Part shown: positions 49,467 to 61,489 of the stretch, one piece after another
Position numbering within the stretch: the first letter of the stretch is position 1
How the letters are laid out: every line of letters starts with the position of its first letter
DNA from: Rhizophagus irregularis
Lineage: Eukaryota; Glomeromycota; Glomeromycetes; Glomerales; Glomeraceae
Length of the DNA: 64,000 nucleotides
Direction: 5' to 3'
NCBI RefSeq assembly: GCF_026210795.1
Contig: NC_089450.1
Location: 1,674,001-1,738,000, forward strand
The notes under the pieces: model-generated
The model's input: the letters and a program-made list of their open reading frames with translations, nothing else
What the model was told of the DNA's origin: nothing
The model's database searches: none
Position numbers and translations under genes: made by a program

Positions 49467-50449
49467 ATGCAGGTAACTCGGCATTTGATGAAAGCAGCCC
49501 AAAAGGTAAGAAATTTTTAATTGAATTTCAAATTAATAACAAACACATGCATGGCAAATAGTTTGAAGGGATATTTATAATAATTTATAATGTGAAAATG
49601 GTACTATTTAATAATTTATAATGTGAAAATGGTACTATTTAATAATTTATAATGTGAAAATGTTACTATTCAATAATTTATAATAATATATGGTTCAATA
49701 ATTCATAATAATTTATAATTCAACATAATTTATAATTCAATAATTCATTATAATCTACGATTCTTGATTATATAATTTATTATAATCTACGGTTCAATAA
49801 TTTATTATAATCTATGGTTCAATAATTTATTATAATCTATGGGTCAATAATTTATTATAATCTATGGGTCAATAATTTATTATAATTTATAATTCAATAA
49901 TTTATCATAATCATTCAATAATCTATGATTCAATAATTCAATAATTTATCATAATCATTAATAATCTAAAAATCATGTTAAAAATACTGATAATTTTTAT
50001 TCATTACTTTCATATTATTTAGGCAACAACAGGAATATTTGGATTAGCAGTACATCCAGATCCAAGACCACATTTAATTAAAACTTATAATAAAACATTA
50101 AGTGCTTTAACACATATTCCACCTACAGCAGTTTATCGTCAAGCTACTGAAGCTACAACAAAGCATAGACTTAAAATTGCTGAATCTACTAAAAATATTC
50201 AAGAGATTGAAGAAAAAATTGATGCTGGACAAATTGAAGAATTAATTGTTCAAGCTGAAGATGAATTAAAATTAGTTGCCAAGATGGAAGAATGGAAACC
50301 GTATGTATTATTTAAATATTTTTTTAAAAAACATGATATTTATTATTTAGATGAATATTTATTAGATGGATATTTATTATTTTAGATGGGAATCACTTGA
50401 AGTTGAAACACCAAGAGGACAATGGGTTTATGAAAAAACAGAAAAATAA
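49467..50449 (+). CDS. NDUFA5: NADH:ubiquinone oxidoreductase subunit NDUFA5 (B13)
   Basis: This is an accessory subunit of mitochondrial complex I, part of the matrix arm. Three exons (49467-49505, 50023-50300, 50386-50449) give 126 aa, a normal length for the ETC-complex-I 29.9-kDa/B13 family. Recognised stretches are ATTGIFGLAVHPDPRPHLI, LIKTYNKTL, IPPTAVYRQATEA and the C-terminal WESLEVETPRGQWVYEK. The basic N-terminus (MQVTRHLMKAAQK) suits mitochondrial import. The first intron is long for this window (517 bp) because it contains two minisatellites. The start is the first Met in the 39-nt first exon. Confidence 0.93.
49585..49975. repeat. minisatellites inside NDUFA5 intron 1
   Basis: First come three copies of a 31-bp unit (aataatttataatgtgaaaa then tggtactattt) at about 49585-49690. 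Then about six copies of a 26-27 bp unit (ataatctatggttcaataat then ttat) run to about 49975. Confidence 0.85.
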
Positions 50450-50780
50450 ATTCAATTACGATTTGATTCTGTATAGTGTGATATGTGTGATATGCCAAAA
50501 AATAATCTATTTTGTAGATTGATAAAGTAGTAAAGTGGTAAAGTGGTAGAGTGGTAAAGTGATAATGTGGTAATCAACCGAACCCTTAGGATGATTTGAT
50601 CCCTAGGATAATGATAAGATAAAATTATTTTATTTTTACAATAAAAAATAATTTTTTATATAACGTCAATAAATATCCATTATAAGAATAAGAATATATC
50701 CTTATTTTACAATTTTACATTAAATTAATCCATTATAAGAATTATTTTAATTATTTTTATAATTTACAATAAAAAAAAAT
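50450..50780. other. NDUFA5 3' flank
   Basis: Contains a short 10-bp repeat (gtggtaaagt variants) at 50525-50575. No gene. Confidence 0.5.
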
Positions 50781-50786
50781 GGTAAT

Positions 50787-51040
50787 TTATATTAATATCC
50801 ATTATATTAATATCCATTATAAATTTATTTTATTAATATCCATTATAAAAATTATTTTATAATATTACATTAATATCCATTATAAAATATATTAATATCC
50901 ATTATAAAATTATTTACATTAATATCCATTATAAAATTATTTACATTAATATCCATTATAAAATATATTAATATCCATTATAAAATATATTAATATCTAT
51001 TATAAAATTATTTACATTAATATCCATTATAAAAATTATT
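50787..51040. repeat. minisatellite, ttaatatccattataaaa unit
   Basis: About eleven head-to-tail copies of ttaatatccattataaaa, separated by 0-9 bp of A/T filler such as ttatttaca. Confidence 0.9.
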
Positions 51041-54000
51041 ATATAATTTTTTTTACGAATAAATTTAGTAATTAATGACATCAAATAAAATTATACAATA
51101 AAGGTAATTTATATAATCCATTTTTCATCCATTATAAAATTATTTTATTTAATTTTATTTAATTTTTTAATGTTACCCACAATTAATAATAATAAAATTG
51201 ATAAAATGATTAAAATGATTCTCATACGATAGAATAAATAGAATAAGATATTTTGGTAATAATTCCTTTAATTAATTCCCTTTTTTTTTTTAGATCATCA
51301 AAAAGGATTTCAGATTCATAATAATATAATTTTTTAATAAAATGAATTTAATTTATAATAGAGTTTTTTAATTAAAAAAAAAAAAAGAATTCTTTTAAAT
51401 CAAAGAAGAAAAATTCTTTTAATCTAAAAAAAAAATTTTTCTTTGTCAAAAAACCAAAAGAAACTCTTTTTTTTATCAAAAAAAACTCCTTTTAAAAAAT
51501 TTTTTTAAAAACAATGTCAAATTTCTCATTTTCGTAATTTTATTTGTCATACTTACCAATAAGTTATCATACTTTAAAAAAAAAAAAAGTAACGTCATAA
51601 TTATGGTTTTTTTTTACCCCTTACAACTTTTTTTGCAAAACCTCTTTTGCATATTTTTTTTTTGCAAAACCTTTTTTTTTTGCATATTTTTTTTTTTGCA
51701 TATTTTTGCATAATGCGTTATGCGCTAATGCGTCAAAAAAATATACATATATATATCATTACATAATATGTTATTACACAGTGTATAATGTTGACCTAAT
51801 ATAAATAAAGATATGATAATCCATTAAATTTTAATGAAAATCATGTAAAAAAAAGGAATATTAAAAATTATATATATTTTATATTTTTTTATGGATGTTT
51901 AGAATAACCGGATTTTTTAAATATCCTAATCTTAAAAATATTTATCCGTTCATAACTAATAGTATGATTTTTTTATTTTAAGGAATCACAATATAAAAAA
52001 AAAAAAATTTATAAAATCGTTTTTTCTAGTAAAAAAAAAACCCGTTATTACGTTATTGCCAAGAATTTACTCGTTACTTCTCAGGTATTACCAAGGTATT
52101 GCCAAAGTAGATATTTTTTTTTTTGCTTGGCAAAAAAAAATAGACTGCGGCAAATATCACGAGATAATCATATTACAACAAATATTCGATATTTTCGAGG
52201 ATACTATAAATAAAATAAATCAAAGATATCAAAAAAAAAAAAAAAAAAACGATTAACAAATGCATGAAATTTAAACTCTATTACATTTAAGTTAACTTCA
52301 TATAAAAGGAAATTCATATCAATAACAATGATAATTATAATTATGTAAATCCAAATTGATACAAAAAAAACAAATCGAATATCATACAATATAAAGAATA
52401 ACGTAATCTAATAAATTCCATTCATTCAAAATCCCATTAAAGATGAAATTCGAACTTTAAAAAATAATAAATAATTATTCCGTTTAACCGTTTTAAAATA
52501 ATTTTTTGTTACTCTTTACTATTTTTATTTTGTTAATCAAAATATTTAAATATTTTCTTAAAAAAATTTCGGAATTTTTTTTTGAATATCAAACTCCTTT
52601 TCATCATTTCATGCATAAAAATTTAAATAACACAACAATAACAAAATGGTAATTAAAAGGAATTTTTTTTTTTTAACGCGTAAAAAAATTTTCCCCATTA
52701 TCACATGAAAAATAATTGCTTATGTACTCCACATAAAGCAAAATCTCCGATATTTTTAAATCATTATTTTAGATGCATTTAAAAAAAACTCCTTTTCCTC
52801 ATTTTTTCATATTGTAATACGTTATGATTATCTTTTTAAGGGTGAGATCTAATATACATCTTATTTACTAACTTTCTTATTCTCATTCTTTTTTTTTTTA
52901 AAAAAAAAACAGTAAACGTATATGGTTATTAATGTAACCATTATTTTCTCTAAGGATGCAATTCAATTTTTTTTTTTCGAATCTTAAAAAAAATTTTTTT
53001 CGAATCGTAAAATTTTCCAAAAAAAAAAAACAAAAATTTTTTTTTTTTGAAATTTACTTATTTTGAAAAAAAACAAGGGATTTTTTTTTATTGGATTAAA
53101 AATTTTTTACATGTTTATATATTTATTATATATTAATTTCTTTCCTTTGATAATTTTTGCCAATTTTTTTTTTTTCGATTCATAAAACATAATTAATTTA
53201 AATAAGCTTTTTTTGTTTGCATGTTGAACTCCTATAATTATTGTTTTCTGTCTTTCGGTAAAAATCATAAAATTATATATAAAAATAAAGATGAAAAATC
53301 ATAAACTTTCTGAAAAAAAAAGAAAAATTTTAATATGTATTAGTATTATATATATAATATATATATTTACATATATATATATATGGTTTTGTATAGATTT
53401 AATAAGTTTTTTTTAAAAAAAAAAATAAAATAAAATACAAGTTTAGAAAAAGAAAAAGTTTTTTTTGTTCGAAAAAAAAATAAGGAAAGGCCGGAAAAGA
53501 AAAAGAAAATTAATTGTTTGGTTTTTTTTTTGTAAAAAAAAAAAACTTTATATTCTTAAAAGTTTGAAAAATTAAATAAAGTAAAAATAAAAAAAAAAAT
53601 AATAATAATCGTCTTAAAGCCGAAATGAAATTACACAACATATACAAAGAATAAACAATATAATGAAAAAAAAAAATGAAAATAATAATGTATTAATAAT
53701 AATAATATTAATAATAGTAAAAAGAATAAATGGAAATTAAAATTTTGGAAACAATGAACAAATTTTTTTTGTTTCGCATTAGTTTTTTTTTGTTTACCAA
53801 AAAATCGTGGGGTTTTTTTTTTTTATAAAAAAAAAAAAGGTCACGAAATTCACGTTTTAAAAAAAAGAACAATAGAATAAAGAAAAAAAAAAAATAGGGG
53901 AGGTTTTATAATGAAAACAATACAATGTATTAATTATATTATTTCCTTTGTTTTGGCGGTATGGTATAGTTTGTGATTTTGCGAATTTTTTTTTATTCTT

Positions 54001-54108
54001 TTTTAAAAATTTTTTTTTTTTGTCAAACTAAATTTAAAAATGCCAAATTTTTTTTTGTTTGTTTTTGTTTGTTTTTTTTTCGTTCTCAAAAAATTTCTCC
54101 AAATTATT
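51041..54108. other. gene-free AT-rich region
   Basis: About 3 kb dominated by long A and T homopolymers, many as paired poly-T/poly-A blocks. I found no gene. Short frames at 52056-52256 are low-complexity. Confidence 0.5.
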
Positions 54109-55110
54109 TTATTTAGTGTGAATTTTTTGATGGCGACGAAGATTGCTAACAACCGAGAAATGACGACCACAACCTTCAACAGGACATTTGAATGCTAAAA
54201 ATAACGAAAAAAAGAAAAAAAAGAAAAAAATGTAATTTTGATTATTAAATGATATAAAAAAAAAAAAAAAATTTAAAAATAGATTTTAAATTGGTTATCA
54301 TTGATTGTTTCCGCGTGTTCCTAAATATGGTAACAACATAAACAGCGGATAACTTACGTTTCTCCCCGGTGTGACTATATGTGTGCGTTTGTAATGAACT
54401 TGGTCTAGTGAATCTTTTTTGACAGACATTACACTTGTACCTTTTTGGTGTTGATGAAACAGTCTTTGAACTAAAAGTTGTCATCATATCTTGAGGCGTA
54501 ACAGGTCGTGGTCTTTGTGGATTTTGTTGAAATTGTGGAGGTGCATTCCTTGAACCATTTCCATTTGGATTTAAACCCATTGTCATTGGATAATCTTGAG
54601 GTGTAGGAGCAAAATGAGCTATACCATTACGATCATAACCAACTGGATGTTGACTAAAATAACCCATCGGTGCACCTGTACTATGACCTGAAGGCATTTT
54701 CATTGAATGATCAGTGAAAAATGGATCCAAAGTTCTTGTATCATAACTTTTCGGTTTAGTTGTGTACGAACCAAATGAGAAAGGAATTCCATTATTATCT
54801 TGAGGTGCCATGACAACTGGAGCTCTCCAAGGTTCAGTATTATCTGAATTACCACCATCAACTGAAGGTGATAATTGAACAACTTTTCCATGATGAATAC
54901 CAGATACAAGCCCGGCATTTAAACTTGTCCGACGATCCATAGTACTTGGTGGATAAGCAGATGAAGTATATCTAGTAAAAATAAAATAAAATAAAAAGGT
55001 AATTTGATATAATAGGGGGTTGGTTGTGATAATTTGGAAAAAAAAAAAAAAAATTTTTTTTTTTTAAAATAAATATGAGCAACAATATATATATATATAT
55101 ATAAAAAAAA

Positions 55111-55175
<65 letters not shown>

Positions 55176-55842
55176 TTTTTTTTTTTGGGGGGGGGAGGGT
55201 TTAAAATTTTTTTAATAATAATAATAAAAAAAAAAAAAAAAAAAATTAAAATTAAAATTAGAAATTCGGGTTTAGTGTGTAAAATTAAATAATTATTTGT
55301 TTATTATATTTTATATTTATTCCATAAAAGTAAAGATATAATACGTACGATGATGTAGTTGGATAATTATCTGTAGTATTAATATGCGGTTTATGATCGT
55401 TCGTAAAAGGTGGAGGTGTATTGAGATGAGGATTATCAGTAATTATTCCGTGGAAATTTTTAGTTTCATTATGATGATGATTATTAGACTCGGTAGATGA
55501 ATCCATGGTAAGAGAAGGAACAACGTTAGAGTCCAAAGGAGGTGATGGATAAGAATTTGGATTATAAATATAAGAAGAATGAATTTGTTGTTGAACGTAG
55601 GCCAATTGGGCAGCTGCGGCCGTTACTGCGGCTTCTTGATGATGATGATGATTTTGGGAATTCGTAGTAAGAAAAGGGGTAGTAGAATTAGCGAATGTAT
55701 TAGCTTCTACAACTTGATTATAACGTTGTTGTTGTTGTTGTTGTTGTTGCTGTTGAAATTTTTGTTGTTGATTAAGTTGATTTTGTAGAACAGAAATATT
55801 ATAAACGGAATCGAAAGTTGGCAAGTTGAAGTGAGATGTCAT
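54109..55842 (-). CDS. C2H2 zinc-finger transcription factor
   Basis: Three exons (55842-55349, 54971-54358, 54194-54109) give 397 aa. The N-terminal half is low-complexity: a polyGln run (about residues 26-39), His runs and Ser/Thr/Pro-rich stretches, as in fungal activation domains. The C-terminus has two C2H2 fingers. The first is CNVCQKRFTRPSSLQTH with a final YSH (Cys345, Cys348, His361, His365). The second is CPVEGCGRHFSVVSNLRRH with QKIH (Cys373, Cys378, His391, His395), joined by the standard HTGEKPFK linker. The second finger lies mostly in the last exon. The paired-finger layout at the extreme C-terminus resembles Msn2-like and related fungal regulators, but the target is unknown. 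A poly-A/poly-T block occupies most of intron 1. Confidence 0.9.
55020..55260. repeat. poly-A/poly-T block in zinc-finger gene intron
   Basis: Intron 1 contains a T tract of about 45 nt (55116-55160), A tracts, a G7 run (55187) and an (aat)n tract. Assembly accuracy here should be doubted. Confidence 0.8.
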
Positions 55843-56030
55843 AATGGGAGAGAGAATAAATGAAATTTTATATTGCTAAAGTAAGTAAATTTCAAAATAA
55901 ATAAAAATAAAAATGGTGAAATGAAAATAAGATAAAAAAAAAAGATAAAAATAGAGGCGTTCAAAGAATAAATAATGTGATAATAATAATAATAATAAAT
56001 AAAAAATAATAATAAATAATAATAATAATA

Positions 56031-56069
<39 letters not shown>

Positions 56070-56160
56070 CAAAAAAAAAATAAAAAAATAAAAATATTTT
56101 TTTGTTTATATCGAAAATAATTAAAGTCACAAAAAGAAATTACAAAGAAATTTTTTAGCA
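55843..56160. promoter_or_regulatory. upstream region with (TAA)n microsatellite
   Basis: Immediately upstream of the zinc-finger start codon. A trinucleotide taa/aat tract spans about 55980-56068. Frames in this region are translations of the microsatellite, not genes. Confidence 0.7.
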
Positions 56161-59100
56161 AATTTTGTCGTGCAAGGGAAAAAAAAAAAACAAAAGTGGG
56201 ATTCCGATGTTTTTTAATTATTCAAGTTTTTTAAGTTCATCACAAAAAAATTATTTTTTATTTTACAATCTTCTTTTTTTTTCATAAAAAAAGAAAAAAA
56301 GAAGAGAAAGAAAAAAAAAGAAAAAAAAAAAAAAGATACTCAAAAAAAAAAGAACTAAAAAATCAAATTTGTAAGATGTGCTTTTCTCACAAAAAAGTTA
56401 ATAAATAAATAATAATTATTACCTTGGATTATATATAATTTTTTTTTTTTAAAAAAAAGTCAAGTCGTTGACATAACAGCCTACAATCTCGGATTCAAAG
56501 AGAGGAGAGACAAAAGTAATTGGGGTATTTATACATGAAAATCAATCAGTTCCAGAAAAGGAAAAAATATTATAAAAATTGTAATATAAAAAAATATTTT
56601 GTAGTTAAAGTTTAATTAAGTTTAAAAGCAATATTGATAAACTTTTGATTTACTTTATGTGTAAAGGTTAATTATTTTTGATAAAATAGGTGATTAATTA
56701 ATAACTAATAAATAAGTGTGTATTAGAATGGTTTGACCAGAATAGAATAAGACCCGGGATACTTTTTATTTTTTTATTCGGTAGTAACACCAAAAAATAA
56801 ATAAAAAAGTAGTTAGTTAGAAAAAAATTGGTACGACACTGAATTAGTTTCAAGTTTATGTTGATTGTTATTATTTGTTATCTCTTACTTCATCTGGTGA
56901 CGGAAAAATATTATATGCGTAAAGTTAGCTACTGCGGAAAAGTGTAACAGTGTAATACGCGTATGAGGCCGTTTTGCATGAATCTTTAAGGCGTGTATTT
57001 GTGCATTTATTTTTATAAATATTTGGTATACATATTTGGAATAGTCAATTACCAAATGGAGATTAATTGATACTATTGGAAACAGTTGCGATGGATTATA
57101 TGATTGATTACATACACAACTTAACCTTATCGGTTTCCTTAATCCCATGCGGGTTCGTTACGTCCGATGATCAAATAAGGAAACTCATACTTTACCAAAT
57201 ATAAAATTTATATCCAAAAAATTACACCGCATGGATATTTAAGATCGAAAGAAGTTTCGGAATAGCAATAATAATAATAATCTCCGAAATTATCAACAAT
57301 AAACTATAATAATTTTTTTTTAAAACTTTAAGTGGTTTATTTTAAACTTTTTAGTAACAAACATTTTTACTACCCATATTCGAATGATGCCCGTGAATAT
57401 TTTATGATTTCGGCAAATTCCATTATTATTCTTTCAATTCTAACTCCGTAATTATTTATACTCTTATCTTTTACCATATCAGTAAACATTCCCATAATTT
57501 CTAAGCCACCTAATTTGTTCTTTTTTATTCTTCATTTTGTTCCTTTTTTCGTGTACAATTTTTATTTCGGTTTAAAAATACTTTTAGAGGTTAATACATG
57601 AAACCATGCGTTAATTCATATATATAAATAAATTTCTTATATTAAGTATATTTTAAGTATAATAACTTGGCAAAAATTTTAACTTTAAAAAAAAAATTTT
57701 CATATAATCATCATCTGATCATAACTAGATACATCCTTCAATTCATGCATAAACTTGCATAAATCACTTTTAAATATTACATAAAAAGAAATATAATTTA
57801 GAATTTTCTCCATGTTTGTAAATTAATATATTAATATATTTTTTAAAAAAGATTTTGTTTATTAGAAACAGTTTTGAAATCATAGATATACATATGAACT
57901 GTTAAATATGGAAATTTTATCCGTTATATCCGGTAATTTTTTAAGATTGAATGATAAGTTTAAAAAAAATTTCGATTACTTTTTAACTAGTCAATTTAAG
58001 TTGTCATTGCATCAGATCGTGTCGATCTTATAATATTTTCGAAATAAAAACACTTCGAGAGAGAGAGAAAAACTTTTATATTTATATAATAAATTATTTA
58101 AAAATTATTTATTAAATAAAATTTTTATTATTAAATAAATAAAAATTATTATAATTTTTTATTATATTAAAATATATTAAAATATATTAAAATTATTTAT
58201 ACTTGTACTTGTTATTATTTAACAAAATTAATTATTTATTTATGCTAAGCCTTTTTTTATTTTATTTTATAATAATAAATAATTATAAATAAATAATAAT
58301 AATTATTATTATGTACGAGAGTATATTACAAAATGTATAAAAAAATAGTTCTATACTATATCCGGTATCTAATTTATTAAAACGCGTTATTATAAGTAAA
58401 CCATTTTATTTTATACATACTGTATATTTTAAAAATATTATTTTAAAAAAATGTATATTTAAAATTTTCACATTACAAAAAAAAATTTTCACATTAAAAA
58501 AAAAAAAAAAATTTTTTTTTTCAAAAAAAAAGAAAGATTTCTATATTTGGTCTTATTAATATATTTATTAAACTTTACTATTGTTTTTTTTCTTTAAAAT
58601 TAAAAAAAGTAAAAAACTTTTTGTTACTTTTCGTAAGATTATCATGATAATTTTTTTTTTATTTATTTATTTAATATTTTTAAAATGGAAATGTATATAT
58701 AAACGATAAGCACATAAAAAAAACTCGTTTTTTTTTTTAAAATAATTGTAACTATATAGTAATATTATTTTTTTTTCTTATCATCCATATTTTACCGTAT
58801 TTATAAATCGTATGATATTTCTTTGTTCTATTTTCATTCTTTTTAATTTAACAAGGAATAACAGGTATTGGTTGGTTTGGATCTAATGTAATTTATAACA
58901 ACTGTCCTACTTTAATTATTTAATTACTCAGCAAACGTTAAATAAAATCACGTTGTTATTATTTTATTTTGTTTAATATAAATTATAAATAAAGAAATAA
59001 CAATATGTTATATTAATATCTAAAAAAGAAATCTTATTATTTTATTATTTTATTATTTTTATTTATTTTAAATCCTTTTGATCTAATTAATTCTTTTAAA

Positions 59101-60030
59101 AGACTAACAATTACCGAATCCTATTTAATCAATCTATATATAATAAATAAATAATCATATAATCGGTCTATTTAATATCTATTTAAATCAGTCTATTCTA
59201 TTTAATTCTGTTATTACTTTTGTGTGAATGAATACAAATAAAACCTTTTAATGTTAAACAATGACTTTAAAATAAAATATATGTATGGGTTGTATGGGTT
59301 GTATGAGTTTTTTTTTTTAAGAGACGAAGGATAGACAAGGATTTTCCTAAAAAAATTCTAAAAAAATTATAAAAAAAAATTTTTTTTATTTTAAACGGCA
59401 TATTTTTTCAAAAAAAAAATACTTTTTTTTTTATGTATTGTGTAAAAATTTATTTTTTTATATTGTAAAAAAAAAAGTTTTTTTTTTAAATTATATAAAA
59501 AAAAATTATATTTATATATTATTAACAATTCTGATATTCTTAAAAAAGATTTTAATTATTTAATCATGAAAAATTTATAGAATAAAAAAAATAAATAAAA
59601 TATATTTAGAATTTTTTAGATCAAAATAATATTGTATTGTTTAAACTATATAAAAAAAAATTAATAATACTAAAAAAGAATCTTATAATTTAATATGAAT
59701 ACCTTTCAAATATATACTATCTTTTTCTTTCAAATATATAGGTTCTTTGATTTTACCCAATGGACCTTCACAAATATTTACTGATAATAGAATACAATCA
59801 TTCACTGATAATTAGACACAATCATTTACTGATAGTGAAATAATATATCAAACTTTTTAAAACTCTTATTTTAAAGTTATAGTATTCAAATTTACAGTTT
59901 ACAAATTTACAGTATGCAAGTTTATAATATACAAATTTGCCATAAATTAGCAATATATATAAAACAAGAGATTGCCAGCACAATACTCTTTGGTCATCTC
60001 ATTTAAAGAAAATTTTGTAAATAAAAGATT
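56161..60030. other. gene-free AT-rich region
   Basis: Almost 4 kb with no exon I can support. The part 56450-57200 is less AT-rich and has one minus-strand frame (56885-57148) without a recognised domain. The rest is homopolymer-rich. Confidence 0.5.
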
Positions 60031-60165
60031 TTAAATGCAAATCTACTATAATCTTTTAAATGAAAATCTACTATAATCTTTTTTAAATGCAAATTTACTA
60101 TAATCTTTTAAATGAAAATCTATTTAAATGAAAATCTACTATAATTTTTTAAATGCAAATCTATT
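60030..60165. repeat. short tandem repeat
   Basis: Five to six diverged copies of a unit of about 24-27 bp: atcttttaaatgaaaatcta followed by ctata. Confidence 0.8.
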
Positions 60166-60565
60166 CATATTTGTAATAGAAATTGTATATACATTTCTAC
60201 TTGAGGATTTCTGCTTGATAATTTCTACTTGATAGTGTCACATATTATTGAAAATAAGAGATAGATTTAATTCAAAAAAATTTATATTTTTTAGAAAAAA
60301 ATAATTCTATATTTTATAAATTTTTATTTCGCTTAACAAAATAAATATATCTCTAAAAAAATATATATAAGAAATAAAATTACTATAAAGATATATAATT
60401 ATTATATAATTATTATATTATAACAAAAAATATAATTAATATATTATTATTTAAAATATTTGATTTAAAATCTTTAAATTTACATTAATTTTTATTGTAC
60501 TTAAACATTTATTAATTAAATATGAATAATTTAAAGTTATTTAGAAAAAAATTATTTATTTAATT
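60166..60565. other. AT-rich spacer
   Basis: No gene or clear repeat seen. Confidence 0.4.
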
Positions 60566-61485
60566 AAAATTCAAATTTTACAGTAATTTCACTATATTTA
60601 CATAACTATTTACTTATAATAAAAAGTGGTAAAGGATATAATCAGCATTTGAAGTTAGCAGAAAGTAAATTAAAATTAATAATCCAAAGAAAATTCAAAT
60701 TTTACAGTAATTTCACTATATTTACATAACTATTTACTTATAATAAAAAGTGGTAAAAAGATATAATCAGCATTTGGAAGTTAAGAGAAGTAAATTAAAA
60801 TTAATAATCCAAAGAAATTCAAATTTTACAGTAATTTCACTATATTTACATAGCTATTTACTTATAATAAAAAGTAGAAAGGATATAATCAGCATTTGAA
60901 GTTAGCATAAGTAAATTAAAATTAATAATCCAAAGAAAATTCAAATTTTACAGTAATTTCACTATATTTACATAGCTATTTACTTATAATAAAAAGTGGT
61001 AAAAAATATAATCAGCATTTGAAATTAGCAGGAAGCAAGTTAAAATTAATAATCCAAAGAAAATTTAAAATTAACAGTAATTTCACTATATTTACTAAGG
61101 TTGCTTGCCGAAACCTAGGGGTTTAGGCAAGATGGCGTTTCGCCGAAAAGCAAAATTCTGCTGAAACTATATTAAAGTTATATTAAAAAACTGGCGAAAC
61201 TTTGGAGAAAGGTGAAACTGCTGAAACTTATTATAAATGCCGAAACTGCCGAAACTCTGCCGAAACTATAATAAATCTATAGTAAAATTTTGACGAAACT
61301 AATCGTAGGATTTTGAAGAGGTTTAGACAAGCAACCTTAATATTTACATAGCTATTTACTTATAATAAAAAGTGGTAAAGGACATAATCAGCATTTGAAA
61401 TTAGCAGGAAGCAAGTTAAAATTAATAATCCAAAAAAAATTTAAATTTTACAGTAATTTTACTATATTTACATAACTATTTACTA
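60566..61485. repeat. tandem array, about 123-bp unit
   Basis: Five full copies and a partial one begin at about 60571, 60694, 60819, 60941, 61064 and 61441. The unit contains tttacagtaatttcactata, tatttacttataataaaaag, ataatcagcatttgaa and attaataatccaaag. Copies differ by a few substitutions and short indels. The fifth copy is split by the hAT-like MITE. Confidence 0.9.
61096..61339. mobile_element. hAT-like MITE nested in the tandem array
   Basis: This 244-bp element has inverted termini (taaggttgcttgccgaaacc against taaggttgcttgtctaaacc). It is flanked by the exact 8-bp direct repeat atatttac (61088-61095 and 61340-61347), which occurs once in the other array units. An 8-bp duplication is the hAT signature. 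The interior repeats gccgaaact several times. It is less AT-rich than its surroundings and has no ORF. Confidence 0.92.
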
Positions 61486-61489
61486 AAAT

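Noticed and set aside
55876-56161. Several Ile/Tyr-rich minus-strand ORFs
   Set aside because: These are translations of the taa/aat microsatellite upstream of the zinc-finger gene.
56885-57148. 87-residue minus-strand ORF
   Set aside because: Normal-looking composition but no recognisable domain, no neighbours supporting it and no conserved motif. I cannot support it as a gene.
57100-57180. Possible tRNA (gggttcgttacg word)
   Set aside because: The T-arm word does not pair, and no acceptor or anticodon stem can be formed around it.
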